From positions 2,787,001-2,851,000 of the forward strand of contig NC_041787.1 in the NCBI RefSeq assembly GCF_900090045.1: a stretch of 64,000 nt of DNA. Direction: 5' to 3'. Position numbers and translations under genes: made by a program. This DNA is from Plasmodium malariae (taxonomy: Eukaryota; Apicomplexa; Aconoidasida; Haemosporida; Plasmodiidae). Positions 40,111-54,897 of the stretch are shown piece by piece (the stretch's first letter is position 1; every line of letters begins with the position of its first letter). Below the pieces are notes generated by a model, which saw only the letters and a program-made list of their open reading frames with translations, searched no databases and was not told the origin of the DNA.

Positions 40111-42855
40111 TTTTATATATTATATTATTGTAAAATATCTTACGCTTATATATATATAGTATAATATATGAGTTGTAATTTATTATATTTGAATTCTATT
40201 AATATATTTAGCATATAATTAAATATATTTTAAAAAAATTAAGAAATCAAAAAAAAAAAATAATTTTTATTATTAGTACTTATATGAAATGAATTGTCTC
40301 TTTCTTCATGAAGAGTATACATATTAATATAGTACAGTGATTAATAGAATTGTTAAATTAAATACTTTTAAATTTATTTTACGTAGGATATTCTCTGTTT
40401 CTTATTTTATTTTTTTATATATAAGCATAATATATCTTTTTTTAATTTTTATATATGAGTATTAATTAATAAAATAGATCGGTTTTCATAGTGTAAAATA
40501 TATTCCTAAACAATACTACTATGCTCTAATGGCATTAATAATAATTCATAACTTCATTTGTAGGTTTATGCATGCTAATATTTATAAAAAAAATTTATAT
40601 TTAATATATTTCTAATATTCTCGAAATATATTTAATGGATAAAGTTATATTAAGAAATTTATTAAGTTTCATTTAATATAAATAAAATATAAAAGAAAAC
40701 ATAAATATTTATTATGCCTGCAATGCGTAATTTATATTAATTAAATATGTATATAATATTTATATGATACGATATAGCATAAAAGTATTTATTGGGATTC
40801 CACATATATTAATCAAAGTAATATACTATAAGAGAACAATATATTAATTACTGGTAATACAAAATGGGAATATCTAAATTCTATAGAATTTATTTAAAAT
40901 TGTTGAAACATAGATAATGCTAATATCAATATCTAAATATAGTTATTGCTTTAATGAAATATTATTAATGCATAATCATATATTAATCCCATGTATTATA
41001 AGGATATTATATTACACAGTTGTATATATATTTCTATTAGAATAGTACACCTCGATCACAATAATATTAGTTAATTCAGAATAAAACGTTTTTTCTAATT
41101 TTTTTAATTAATATTATTTACGCATTAAAGTTATTGTACATGCAATAAAAAAAAATATGTTATGGTATTAATGTAATTGATAATATAGAAATTTGTAGTT
41201 TACGTATTTTTATTGTATACGGCAACAGTAAAAAATTATTGCATATAAAAATAGATTTTATATTTTTACACAAAGATAATAATATTTATTTTATTTTATT
41301 TATATTAATATATATATAGATAAAGTAAGAAAATGCTATAAAAAAAGTATACTAATCAGTAATCTTATAAAGTATAACAATTAAAAATTTTATTCTGTAA
41401 TTACAAAAAAGCAAAAAAAAAGAAAAAAAGATGTAGTAGAAGTTTATAGATGCTCTTTAAAATTTAAAATGAAAGTTACTGAAAAATTTTTATTAATATA
41501 ACATAATATGAATGAAATATTATATTTAATTGAAAGGAAGAGTATAATGTTATATGATATTTTTTGAAATTCCTATAAAATTGTTATATTTTCTTTTATT
41601 TCCCTTCAGTTTTTAGAGAAATTTGAAACTTAACAGCCAAATACTGTTTAATTTATACACTTATACATATTTAGCTTTTATTCCTTTAATTTCATAAAAA
41701 TATTACTAAGCAGTATTGAAATTAAAAAATATTGAAAAGACGAGAGGAACTTTTTTATATGTTTATAACTTTTTGCAAAACATTAAAGGTGCGTTAACAA
41801 AAAACACTATAAATTCGGCGTTTTTTCATGATTATTACATTTCAACATTTTAATAATTTCAATATTTAAAAAAAGATATTTTAATTTATGCCGAATCAAC
41901 GAACAGAAGTACTTAATGTTATTAATATATATGCATATATATATTTAATATGTTTAATTTATGATACCATTTATATTATAGATAAAATTATATTACTAAT
42001 TAAGGAAAATTTTTGAATATGATACTTTAATTAAGTGAAAATAAAAATATTTAAAAAAAAACGAATAAAACTAATATTTATGAGGTTAAAGATTAATAAC
42101 AAATGAACAATATTAATGAAAGAAAATTTACGAACACATAAAAGCTTAACAGGATTTCATTGAATATATAGTATAATTTTTCACAAAGTAATTCATGTAT
42201 AAATTATGATTGTGTTTTCATATATTTCAACATATATTTTTTTTTATTTAAACAAATTTTTTATATTAATTAAAACATGAAATAGTTGTGTTATGAGATG
42301 ATATAAAGCATACAAAATACGCATCTTTTTAAATATTAAAAAAATGTAATGTATTAATGGAAAAATGTATAATTATATAAATTTATGAATAATATTACAT
42401 TAATTAAAAACGGTATTAAAATTTATTTATGTTGTTTTTTTTTTTATTATTAAATATTTAAAAATTTTCTAGCAAGTTTAAAAATTTAGGGAAACATTAA
42501 CACTAATTATATTTTTTTTTATATATATATTAACATCTTAGTTTGATGAATCATCCGTTAATATAAGTTTAATATGTATATCTTTATATAAAAAAGAAAA
42601 AGCATATAAATTTTGAATATATATTAAATATTTCATTTAAAACTTTATATTTTTGTTTTTCTTTTCTTTTTTATGTTAATCATTACTTTATATTTTACTT
42701 TTCATCTTTCCTTATTTTTTTCACAATATTTCTGAAATATGTTTCATAGGAGTCTTTTATTTACACATAAGAATAATACAAACATATTTTGGTTATGTAT
42801 AATAAGCATATAATATAAATTTTTGGGTAATTCAGTTGTATTTGTCTAAATTATT
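40111..42855. other. Intergenic DNA between STP1 and the pir pseudogene
   Basis: A/T-run sequence. No exon, relic or distinct repeat could be supported on either strand. Confidence 0.6.
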
Positions 42856-45377
42856 CTACTTGTTCATGGAATTTACATATGTATCATATTCTGTTATCCA
42901 GTTCTCTATTTCATTTCTAAAACTGGCTTCTTTATTATCAATATTTTCTATATTTTCCAAGTCATCTCGGTTAACTTCAGTAATATCTTCTAAAAATTCT
43001 GGGTTACAATCATAATATTCTTTCTCCTTTAATTCAGCTATGAAACTATCAAAATACGATTCACCATTTTCTATATACTCTTCTTTTTTACATTCTTCGA
43101 ATATCATCATAAGTATGAGTATACACACATTTGTAAGTAATTCTTTTTTTATATATTTGGATAATTCTTCATAGTTTTCCTTGTGCCTTAATTCTTCTAT
43201 ATTTATTGGTGATATATCCTTATTTCTTATTTTATTATCATATTCATCTGATATATTTAGAAATTCCTGTGTTAATACGCTAAACAAATTTTTTTCCAAA
43301 TACTGTTCTATAATTATGTTCTTTTTATTTATCCATTGTCTCCATAATTCCTTCTCTCTTTCTAATAATGGAAATTTTTGAATATCATTTTTATTATTCT
43401 TTTTTAGTTTATCCAATTTATTTAGGTAAGCTTGCTCTTTTTTCCATTCATTTTTCAAATTGTTAAAGAAATCCGTTTTTTTCAATTTTTCAGAAAGATC
43501 TATATTTCCTTCCATCCATTTACTCCATAGAATGCTTTTTTTTTTAAGGTTACTGCCAAATTTAGAATTTCCTGTTAATATTTCTTCATTTGTTATATTT
43601 GGATAGGTTCTGTATTTGTCTCTTGTAAATTCTTCAAGGCATATTACTAAAAATTGTCCTTTGTTTAATTCCCATTCTTTGTTTCTACATTTCTCTAGTA
43701 CTTCCATATGTACTTCTATAATAGTTTTGGATCGTTCCTCTTTTCGCCTTGATGAATTTAAATTTTTAATATTGTAATATTCATTTATTTTTAGTTTTTT
43801 TATAATTTCTTCGTCATAATATATTGGGTTTTCCAATTTATCATATGATGAAAACTCCCCTTTTCTATTAGAAAATGAGGGAACTACTAATCTAAGTAAT
43901 TTTAGATATTTTCTTCCTATCTTTTCTTTTTTCCTTAAGAATTCTATTAATGTGTACTACAATATAAAAAATAGATAATTATAGAATAAATTATTAAAAT
44001 AAAGACATGGCTATTATATTTTTAATACTTAAGTTTTATTTTACTTTAATAAAAAGGGAAAACAGAATAATAAATATAAAACTAATTAAAATAGATGATG
44101 TATATTTTTTAAGAAAACTGTTTTCTGGATCTGTAGTATAATTATAAATATATATGATATATACTGTAATTATTTTAAAATTAGAAAAATAAGTAGCATT
44201 ATTTTACCTAGAATTATAGAAGATTCAACACGATTAGGAAAACGTGTGGAAGGAAATGATACAGGAAGCACTGACGATGTAGTTTCAGAATGAGGGGGAT
44301 CGATGTAAGAATTTGTTTGTTGCAATGTTACATTTTTTTGTGATCTTTCGTGTTCAGATATAGAATCTTTAAGAGATGCTAAATTTACATCTTGTGAGGA
44401 TAGTATGCGAGGAATATCTGATGTTCTATCTTGTGTACTATCAATTTCTGATGAAAGTGGTGGTGCTTGAAGTTGAGAATTTGATTCGAGTTGAATTTGT
44501 TCCTGAGGCCTACCTTGACCTTCTGTAATTTTGACACCATGCTCTATTTGAACAGGAGATGTAAATGTACTTTTATCAATGCTGTCAGTTTGTTTTTGTA
44601 AACTTTTCACTTCTTCTTTTGGTAGAACTTGACATGTTTCCTCTAAATTCGAGGATATGCATTCTGTAGGTACTATAAAAGATTTTTTATCACGTATGTT
44701 GCATATGAATGTTTGTCTTTTATTTGTTTTGTAACAATCTTTAAAAAGAGTTTTATTTTCATCAAAATAAATCTTTCTTTCATTAATCCACTCCTTATAC
44801 TCCTTACACTTCTTTAAATATTGATCATTACAATTTTGTAAGTGTTTTCTTTGTAACTGTTTTATTTCTTTTAAATATTGACCTTTTTTTTCGCAGAAAT
44901 CTACTTCTTTATATTTTAATTCTAAAATATTTTTATCTTTTTCCTCTAAAATCAAAGGGCATCCTCTATGTTTTTCTAGATTTCTGTAGTAACCACTTAA
45001 GCTTTTGTTTAAAGCTCCTTTCCACGTTACTTTATAATCTTCATAATATTGTGGTGGTTTATTATACTTAATTAGATAATCAGCCAAATATAGACATCCT
45101 TTCCTAAAGTTACTTTTATCATTCTCATTAATTAAGGAACTGGTTCGCTGTTTTATATGATTTTTAATAATTCGAAATTGTGGTATTAGAGAAACTTCGG
45201 AATACAGAGAACCTCCGGAATTATAATACTGTATTTAAATGAATTATTATTATTTATATAATTATTAACGTTTGAGTTGGATACATTATCCCTTTTTTAT
45301 CAAAAATAAATGAATTATGCATAAATTTAAGAGTATTAGAATACATTATTTCTTACCGAGGAAAAACAATTATCCAT
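42856..45377 (-). CDS. STP1: STP1 surface transmembrane protein
   Basis: Four exons on the minus strand: 45377-45357, 45228-44208, 44130-44045 and 43956-42856. Intron phases are 0, 1 and 0, and the product is 742 residues with no break. Exon 1 is MDNCFSS. Exon 2 (residues 8-347) holds the N-terminal domain with cysteines near 52, 97, 119, 140, 148, 172, 183, 197 and 206, including CPLILEE and ILELKYKEVDFCE. A low-complexity Ser/Gln/Pro/Glu stretch follows (about 215-347). The 86-nt exon 3 encodes the only clear helix (SSILISFIFIILFSLFI). Exon 4 (residues 377-742) is the cytoplasmic Trp-rich domain: EEIIKKLKI, RSKTIIEVHMEVLE, and WSKW, NEWKKE and WRQW motifs, ending YDTYVNSMNK. There is no classical signal peptide, as is usual for this SURFIN-related family. 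Splice sites are confirmed by the same plan in the copy at 58394. A variant infected-cell surface protein is inferred from the family. Confidence 0.92.
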
Positions 45378-45827
45378 GATTATACATTAATAGTACAATT
45401 CGCTGTATATAAGAATCTGAAAGATTAATACGAATTTAGATATTTTTATTTACAAATAGAATCATTTAAAATTCATATATCTTAATAAAAATATTTTATA
45501 AAATTATCATTTAGATAAGAATTTATATATTTACTATAAATTAATCGAATACACTAATATTTATTTTGTATATTCATTATCTTTTGTTTTAATTAAATAT
45601 ATTACAACTGATGATGTATCCTAATTATATATTTTTATTAATGCATGGTTATGTATTTATTAATATGTAAAAATAATATCCTGTTTATTAAGAAGAAGCT
45701 AAAATATTAACAATAAAACAATGCATATAAGATACGTCAACATGTAATATAAAAATTATTCTATAAATATGTCATTAAACTATACTTTGACGTTTTTTCT
45801 CTTTTTTTAGTATAAACACACATATAT

Positions 45828-45849
45828 ATATAGGTATTATTACCTATAT
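45828..45849. repeat. Short inverted repeat
   Basis: ATATAGGTA, a four-base spacer TTAT, then TACCTATAT: nine-base perfect arms. It lies about 450 nt upstream of the STP1 start. Short palindromes are expected by chance in such A+T-rich DNA. Confidence 0.4.
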
Positions 45850-48800
45850 TAATGTAAATAATTCCTTTTATTCATACGTTTTTCCTAGGATAAATAATCA
45901 ATAAACAAATTCATTATTAGGATTGATAATATGTTTTTTCTTTTTCTTTTTTTTTTTTGATTATTGTTTTTATTTATATTTTTTATAGTCCATTATAATG
46001 TTATAATTATTTTGATAAAATTATTTTTTATTTGCTGTACTATATGTATAAATCAAAATTAATAATATGTAAAGTATACTAAATTGTTGACATACTTGTG
46101 GAATATTTTTATTATTAAAATGTTCTTGTGAAACTAAATATTATATTCATATATATTACCTAAAAATTCCTTATTTATAGTATATATTTGTTCATTGGTT
46201 AGTTATAATATTGTATAGACTATTATACATATATTTTCATTTGCATATGCCTATGCCACTTTTATATATGAATCGTTTCATTAAGGCAAATATTTAATTA
46301 ATTATAAGTATATTTAGTTTCATTAATAAATGTTTGGATAATTATTCAAAATATGCAAAAATATTAAAAAATATTTATAATAAACTTAATTAAACAATAT
46401 AGTTAAAAAAAATGTAAAATAAATTAGAACATTGAAATAAAGAATAAGAACATAATAATTGGATGTAAAGGTAATAATATATTAATTTAAAAGAAATAAA
46501 AAATTATGAATCTTTTTAATAATTATTCCATAGAGTATGATAGATATATTATAATAAAAAGATTAAAAATAGATTATATGTTTTTTTGATTGTCCATACA
46601 TATAACTATGGGGAAATACCTTTTTTATTATAATATATATTTATTTAGTATACAAAATAAAAAAGGTCACGTATTATTTTTAATGCTTTTTAAGAAAAGA
46701 ATGACTAAATGATATTACAAAAAAATTTAAACTTTTTACAAATAACATTAGCTATAATATTATAATAAACATATATAATTTGTTATTTTAATATTTTCTT
46801 CGAAAAAAGTATATATGATATATAGGATGAAGAGAAAATTAAAAAAAAATATTTATTAATAATAAATTTTTGTAACTATATACATCACATAAAAAGTTAC
46901 ATTATTATGGTTATGTTTAATAAATAGTTCATATTAAAGAGTTACATTTTTACTTAATTTTATGTTTTAAATTATTTATGTAAAATGTATTTGTTAAGTA
47001 TTCTGTTCTTTTTATTTTAATCTCTTATATATTATACCTTTTTTTTTTTTTTTTTTTAAATATATTACTTAGTAACAATTTAGAGTGGATTATGCATAAA
47101 AATAATATATCATATTTTAAAATATTATTTATTTATATTTCCGTTTTTCAATATGTGACATAAATATATATAAGCATAATATTTATAATAAAATATTATT
47201 GTATACTAATATGTAGGAACAAAAAATATAAACGATGTTATTATGAATACTTGAAAATATCTGAAAAAGCTACGTCAAATTGCATTTGAAATATTTATAA
47301 AATTTTTTTTTTTTTTTTTAATTTTATAAATATATCAAAATATATATTTTTTTCTTTTTTAATATATTTATTATTATCGTTTTTGGTAAGTAATCAGATT
47401 TTCTGTATTATACTGCAATTTATACATTATTTTTTGTGTTTAAAAATAATACAAGAATAATGACAATTCATATGAATTAATGAAGTTTTTTCATAATATT
47501 ATGAATATAATATTTAATTTTTTATTTAAAAAATAAAATTTAATATAAAAATAGTTATATTACTATGTAAAATATTAACATAATATAAGCTAATACAGAT
47601 AATATATGTATAATACGTACTACAGCATGCATCCGAAAAAACACGTGAAAGAAAACACATTTAAGATAATATAGATGTTTATATAAGAAAACATAATTTT
47701 TCCTTATTTAATATGTACAAATATACAATATAAAAACTGTGGCATATATTATTATAAATAGGCATTTATATATTTAAATTTGTAGTTCATGTTATTCAAA
47801 GTATAGATCATATTTATTAACATAATATTATATTGTAAACAGTCTTAAATAATAATATACGTGAAAAATAAAATAAACAAATTCATTTTGATGATAAATA
47901 TGTCTTAACTATACTGATATTTTTTTAGTTATACAGATAAATATATAGTCGTATGATAATAAAAAAGTAACGAATAGTAAAAAACATTTTCGAGAATAAA
48001 TTATAATTTTGCATATTATGGTAATGTAAAATATGAGATATTATTTTTATGTGTTAATTATTATCATTTCGTTTTATTGGATTAAGTAGGATAATACTAT
48101 GTATAATTTATTTTTTATAAAATCTTATTGTTGTCATATGAATCTTTCAAAATTTGAGGTCTTAATATATATGATTTCTAATAATTTAATAATTGTATTA
48201 TAAAAATTAGTATTTATGTATTAGTCCTAAATTAATATATGAAGTATTGTTAATAATTCGAATTATAATTTAATTTTAATTTTAATTCTTTTTAACTATT
48301 ACGCTTACTGTTTATGTTAAGTTTATTGAATTAGTAAATTGTACATTTTGTTATATTTTAATTTATATATGTTGTATGAATGGACTTCATATAAGAAATA
48401 TTATGTGTCTTAATTATATCAACGTTAAACAATAATTTGGATGTTGGTTATACAATTTAAATTAATTCCATTTTATATTCCAATGTCCATATTCTTTATA
48501 ATTTTGTTTAAAATATTTGTCATTAAATTTCATATATTTTGTTATTTACGTTGTTATAATTTTTACAAGGGCCTTTATATGTGAATATTTTATAGTTCTT
48601 TAAGAATCGTTCTTATATAATAGTATATGAGTAGTATTACTAAAAAAAAATTGTTCTAACTTTGTTTTGATTTATTTTTAATTATTTCATTATGAATTTC
48701 AGTTAAATTGTTCGTGATTTTACTTTATATATACAAAGACATATATAACTGAACATTTATGAATTACAATTTTGTAGAGTATCTGTTACTTAATATCTTC

Positions 48801-49040
48801 TGTTATCTGAATATGTCTTACAATTTTCAGAGCAATTTATCTGTATTGGAGAATATTTTTCATATACATATTTATATATTTTCTTGTTAAATTCCGAAGA
48901 GAAGTGCAAGTGATATGAAGTAGTATTAAATAAATTGCATCTTTATATAAACAACACTATTAAAGCAGTATTATTTTGTAGAAACACATCGCAAGGATAG
49001 TGTGGAACATTCGCATATTTGAGTAAGTTAATTTACAAAA

Positions 49041-49250
49041 CTAGATAAAAGGAAACATAAAAAACACTGAAATAAATGTAAATGTAAGAATTGAAAATAA
49101 GAAGATAAATTCATACAACACAGCTTTAGAGTTTGCTTCTTCTTGTGCCATTAAACCAACAAATAAGAATTTTATTAGAACTCCATATCTTTGGTAATAA
49201 TTATCTTCATGTAGTTCATTAATTTCCTTTAAGTGCTTTTCCTTTTTGTG
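49041..49250 (-). other. Possible orphan exon or gene relic, 69 codons
   Basis: A minus-strand frame with no start codon of its own runs from a TAG acceptor-like site (49253-49251) to a TAG stop at 49043. It has protein-like composition: HKKEKHLKEINELHEDNYYQ, then RYGVLIKFLFVGLMAQEEAN and SKAVLYEFI, then a hydrophobic end (FLFSILTFTFISVFFMF). The first 47 residues use varied amino acids, unlike chance frames here. I do not recognise the family. The upstream sequence offers GTGAGT at about 49347, possibly a donor, but no convincing preceding exon. It could be the last exon of an exported-protein gene or a relic. Confidence 0.4.
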
Positions 49251-51130
49251 CTACATTATATGGTATTTACGAGGGTGATATTAATTTTTAATATTTTCAA
49301 TTTGTGTACAAAATTTATTACATTTACTATAATATATCTACTCACATATCCATTATATGATGAATTTTATTTTTCAGAATATTCCCAAAGATTACATAAT
49401 TAATTGAATTATAGAAACATTTTAGAAATCGAGAAACAAATAATTTATATGTAAAATTATGAAAAAGGTTAAAAAATAAAATATGCCCTTTTTGTAGAAA
49501 AGCATATTATTGGTTTCCTTGGTAAATTATATATAAAACTACATAAAGAATATATTATATTCTATAAAAATTATATATGTAAATGAATAATTTATTTTAT
49601 TTAAACTTAGTATTATATAGATAGTATAAATATGAAAATTATATTGTGGAAATAAAATCTTAATATGGTTTCTTTGCTATCCTTCTTTGTTATTACGTAT
49701 TAATATTAATAATATTATTTATAAAAAATTTTTAAAATATTATGAGAAAAGAAAGTAATATTTATTGAGATATATATATGCAGAGAGAGAAAAAATACAT
49801 CAATGCTATAAATTCGTAATAATATAAAATTAAAATATTTTAATAGAAAATTAATCTATGTATATATAATTTCTAATATTGGAAAAAATATAGTTTGTAC
49901 AAATATTTAATTATTGTTTAAAATAAAAACTCAATAAAATACTTAGTAATAATGAATATTGTTAAAATTGATAAATCATATTTATAAGTAAATTTCTTGA
50001 AGGATTTTGCTATACAGTAAGTTCAACATAGTAATATATTTTATAAATTATATCTATATTTTTGTGAATATTTAAAATATTTTAACGTATATTTCATATA
50101 AAAACATAAAGTCTACTCAAAAGTGTAAGATTATCAAATTTGGAAAATAACCTAAAAGAAACAAAATAAGAGTTTCCATATATGCTTTCGGCACAATAAT
50201 ATATATATATATATATTAAAGCGAAAAAATATATTAGTATTAATTAAAATTTTTTTTTTTTCGTATTTTAAGAATAGTATTTTAAATTTACCTACATTTT
50301 TTTTTATTTTGATTCCTTTAATAGTTTAATTTGATGAATAATACATATTAAAGTAAACAATAATGTGAAGGTATATAATTATATGATTGCAATATTTTCC
50401 TTTGCACATAATATATTCATAATTGTCATATTAAATGATACTATATATAAAGTATAAAAATGTTAAGGAATAATATATTTTTTGTAAAGCTATTTTTAAC
50501 AAAATATTATTTATTTATGATCATTGTTTAATTTGAATCCTTAAATTTTGATTCTGATACTACTGATTTGCAAAAGAATAAATATAAAAATAATATATTC
50601 TATCTAAAATTATCAGAAAAGTATTACTAGAAAATATATTTTATTAAAATATAATTATTCTTATTTATTGTGCATATATTATATCTTGTAAATTATACTT
50701 ATTTTTAAATATATTTCATTTGTTAAATCTTTGAACTGAAGAAATTGTATTATATTTTTTTAAGGATATTTTAATTATAATCTCTATGTTTTACTCCTTA
50801 ATTATTATTATATTTATTTTACTTCTAAATATATATTTTTAATTTAAAATTAGAGAAATATAGTAATTCCATGAGTTTACAATAATTTTGTTTAAAAATA
50901 ATTATATACAATAAACCTATTTAAAATTTATAATTTTTAAAATTGTACAGCAAAAATGAATATTTTTTTTTTTTAATTACCACAACTACTACCATATTTT
51001 TATGATAATAAGTATTTTTCAAAAATAATAAAAATTTGTTTAAAAATGTAGTATTTATAATATTAGAATAATAAATAAGAAAGATTCATTAAAATCACAA
51101 ATTATTCTTTTAATATATAGTAATATACAT

Positions 51131-51158
51131 AATCTATATTCTATACATTTTACATTTT
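51131..51158 (+). repeat. Conserved fam 5' element
   Basis: AATCTATATTCTATACATTT, 409 nt before the pseudogene ATG. It is a far better match to the 33661 copy than the element before the intact relative at 7727. Confidence 0.55.
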
Positions 51159-51539
51159 AAATATATTTTTGAAATATTAAAAAATCATATATATAAGTTT
51201 TTTTGTTTTGGAAAAATATTATATAAAATTTATTTAATTACTGTACTATATTAATTTATATATTTCGAATATTTATAAATAAATACAAATTAAGTTATTT
51301 TAATTAAAATTAATTTCTTACAAATAATTTCAAGATAAATATTATTTTATACATTTTTAAAGTTTCTATTATTTTGTATATGTTGTAATAATCATTTTAG
51401 TTATGTATACATTATTATATATTTATAAATATATAAAATATTAATAAAATAATTATAGAATCCTTTATAATTAAAAAAATATCATAATACTGTTTGTTGT
51501 TTTTTTATTGAATAAAGTACCATTTTAAAATTATACATA

Positions 51540-52364
51540 ATGGAACAAAAAATTAAGTCAATTTTTTTTATTAAAATTGGTTTATTTATACTTCTATCTT
51601 GGATATGTCATTTTTACAGTGAAGAGTTGTTATAGTATTATTTAAGGAAATTTCTATATTTTACTTTTTTGAAGATCTAACTTCTATTTATATCAACTTT
51701 GAGAACGATATTATTTATTCTTTTCAATAATAAATATTTAATTTTTTTTTATTAGAGTATGTTTAATATATCGATGGGAAAGCTTAAGCATGAAATAAGA
51801 TTAGACTTACGAAATTTACGATGACTAGGAGAATATGAAGAAAAAAATGGTTCAAATATTGTGATGTCATAAGAAGAGATGCCTAATGATGAAGAGAATG
51901 AAGAAAAGGTTATAAATAACTATGAAAAGGGGAAGAAAGAAACATACAAAAAAAAAAAAGTTTATTATATGAAAAAGAATCTGATAAACAATATAAGAAA
52001 CAAAAAAAATTAATATATAGAGAAAAAAAATTATCTCACTTTGAAAAAATTTTTTTTTAGAAACTTGATTACATAGATTTTATTAAAAAAAAGCCATCAA
52101 TTAGAAATAAAACATACCAAAAATTAGTCTGTAAAATGTTTGGACAAAATATTTTTACCTACTTTAGTACTTACGTGGGTATTATTAGTATCATTGGGAA
52201 CTACAATATTTGGTTCGTTTAAGAAAACAAAGTTTGAAGAATATTATGATTTTATATTATTACTTGTTATATTGTTCATGAAAATTGTCATGTTGATGTT
52301 AGGGCTTGTTTTTACTTATATGAAATATAGAAAACATAAAAAAATTATGAAGAAAAAATGGTAG
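51540..52364 (+). pseudogene. Pseudogene of the 7727-type exported protein
   Basis: Exon 1 (51540-51626) reads MEQKIKSIFFIKIGLFILLS... and is intact, but the GTATGA donor of its relatives is replaced by TTGTTATAG, so reading continues to a stop. Exon 2 (from 51756, after TTATTAG) has in-frame stops at 51822-51824 and 51870-51872. Later frame changes include one near 52140, where FGQN shifts to the frame giving IFLPTLVLTWVLLVSLGTTI. The C-terminal end is still open: helix 1, a short FKKTKFEEYYDF loop, helix 2, and the basic tail FTYMKYRKHKKIMKKKW matching FTYMKFTKHKRILKKKC of the 7727 gene. Several independent lesions make a sequencing artefact unlikely. Confidence 0.88.
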
Positions 52365-52628
52365 ATTAGATAAAAGTATTCATATTTATGTAGAGTAGTA
52401 ATAAGTATTAATAAATAATTGTAGTATAGTTAGTTATATACTTAACTAACATGTATAGAACTGCTTAGATTGCATAAATATACGTATGAATAGCTAGAAA
52501 GTTTTGATATACAAGACTAAATAAATATTTTATTAGTATATTTGTAAATTTGAATGTTTGAGAGTTTTTCACTATATAATATAGAGTATTATTTCAATTT
52601 AATTAAATATTATGGGGTTATATATACT

Positions 52629-52690
52629 CGTATATTTAAATAGATTCTTATTAAAATGTATATATGTAGGTAAAAAGTAATATATAATTA
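52629..52690 (+). repeat. Conserved fam 3' element
   Basis: CGTATATTTAAATAGATTCT then TATTAAAATGTATATATGTA, starting 265 nt after the pseudogene stop. It has outlived the reading frame. Confidence 0.6.
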
Positions 52691-54897
52691 TACTGTTCGT
52701 ACAATTTTTTTGTAATATTATGATTTGTATTTAATTTAAAAACCTCTCGTTTAAATTTTTTTTTTTTTCTTTGTACTAAACTAATGTGACTTTTTGTTGA
52801 CGTAATTCCAGTATGAAAATTATTATTTTTATAACAAAATAAATGTAAATTACTTAATATCTAATGTAATGAATTAAAGGTATTTTATTATATTTATATA
52901 TATGTATTTATTTACGTAAAGAACACTTAATATTTAATCTATAAAAATGTTCTATAGAATATATGTAAAAAATCATATCTAGCATAAGAATCATTTTAAC
53001 CGTATTCTATTATTTATTAATTATATATTTGTAAATCTATGAATATATAATGAAAAAATATCTTTTTTAATTGAAAATCATTTATGACAATTAGTCACGA
53101 GATACTATGTCTTTATAATTAAGTGAAGCATTAATATCATTTATAATTTTATTATTGCTACTAACTGTAGCGTTAATTAATCTTTTTATAAATTGTTTAA
53201 ATATATATTATATTGAAAATTTATAATTATATATATTGTGTATCATTCAACAATTACATCAAGGAATTAAAAATTTAGTAAGACATTTATCTATATTATA
53301 GAGAAAAACATATCCTTTATATTTTAATTGTAAATTTCAAAGAATGAGTTATATATCTATTAAAAGCTATATAATTTTAGGAGTAATTAAAAAATATATA
53401 TAATTTTTACAATACTTTAATAATGCCTAAGTATTTGTTTATAAGTTAGTAATACTCTTCATAGCGTCTATAAATATATTAAATAACATTTTAATATCAT
53501 TTTATTAATATACAAAAATACGTATAGATTATATTGATAATTTCTAATTCTTTCATATTTATACATTCATTTTTTTTATAATATAAAAATAGAAGATATA
53601 TTCCTTTTTTCTGTATATAATTCATAATACAGATTAAAAATTTAAGTTATTCCTAAGAGATATTCTATAATAATTACTGAAATGTGAGTTGTAATAGAAT
53701 TGTTACATACGTTATTGTTTATTTTTTTAGTTATTATTCTCTTTCGATAAATACGAGTATTAGAATTGTCTTATTTTTATTATAACACATATGCGATCTT
53801 TGATTAAATTCCCCTTTATGGAAAGTAAATGCGTATGTAAGATGATACATGTTTACAGCTAAAAAAAGATTTGTATTTTTCTATCGGAAAATATATGGAA
53901 TCCTCCGTATTCATAAAATCTGTTTCATCATCCTTTTAGATATTTTTAATTTTTTCGATATGTGACATTTTTGCTTGTAATTTTATATGGCTATAAATAA
54001 TTTTGAGTATCAATAAATTTTGCATGCGTTTCATGTCCTTTTTATATTTAATAAATAATATTATTATTATATAATACATATAAATAAATAAAGATAAATA
54101 TAAAATAATATTGAATATCAATTTTCAAACATTACTTCTTATTTATAATAATTATATATTTCATTAACTAAAAAAATTGGTATGCTCATTCAGAGGATCA
54201 ATTTTTAGAGAAGGAAATGTATAGTTTACATGATTTCATGTAGAATTATCTTAAAAATATATATACTTTTTTTTCCTACAAAGAAATATTGCTTCAAATT
54301 TTTTTTTTTTTTATATATATTTCTAATATATTTTATTTGTATTACTATTCCTTAAAATTAACCATATTTAAAATAATTCATATAGTCTTTGCATGTATTG
54401 TTAAAGTTAACGTTTATAATATAATAATCTTATATAAAGATGTGTTGCACACAATGGCAATAATTGTTGTACGAATTGCAATATTTTTAAAAGAATTTTA
54501 ATACTAACAAATAAATTATGGTTAAATGCTATGTTGTATCATTCGAAAAATTTATTCATTATGTGTATAAGGCTTTTCATACTAAGTAAATCCCATTTTC
54601 CTTAAAATTTTAACTGAGGCAATCACAGTTACGAGAAAAATTATTATCATGTTAATGGGTATGAATTTATTTATTTATTCTTAATAATTACAATAAAATT
54701 TGTTCTAATATTTTTCATATTTTTTATTGAGGAAAACTACAATATGTTCCATTTAGAAATATGAATCTTCTTGTACAACCTTATAATCCATTGGAACAAG
54801 AAATTATTGTTGTAAAAGTGTTGTTTTTACAAATATGTAATTTTTATAATAATGGTTTACTATATTTGGACTTTGGTTTAATCTTGAATAGGAAAAA

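Larger units (their letters stand above)
45378..51539. other. Intergenic DNA upstream of STP1 (-) and of the fam pseudogene (+)
   Basis: This includes the divergent upstream regions of both neighbours. It holds a short perfect inverted repeat (45828-45849), a possible orphan exon at 49041-49250 on the minus strand, a (TA)n tract near 50200, and the fam 5' element at 51131. The rest is A/T runs. Confidence 0.6.
51100..53850 (+). repeat. Segmental duplication, copy B
   Basis: Diverged counterpart of 7300-10135, carrying a broken version of the gene. Homology continues about 1.4 kb past the pseudogene stop, to ATTAAATTCCCCTTTATG near 53803. Confidence 0.8.

Noticed and set aside
43181..43381. 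66-codon plus-strand frame
   Set aside because: Antisense shadow of the STP1 cytoplasmic exon.
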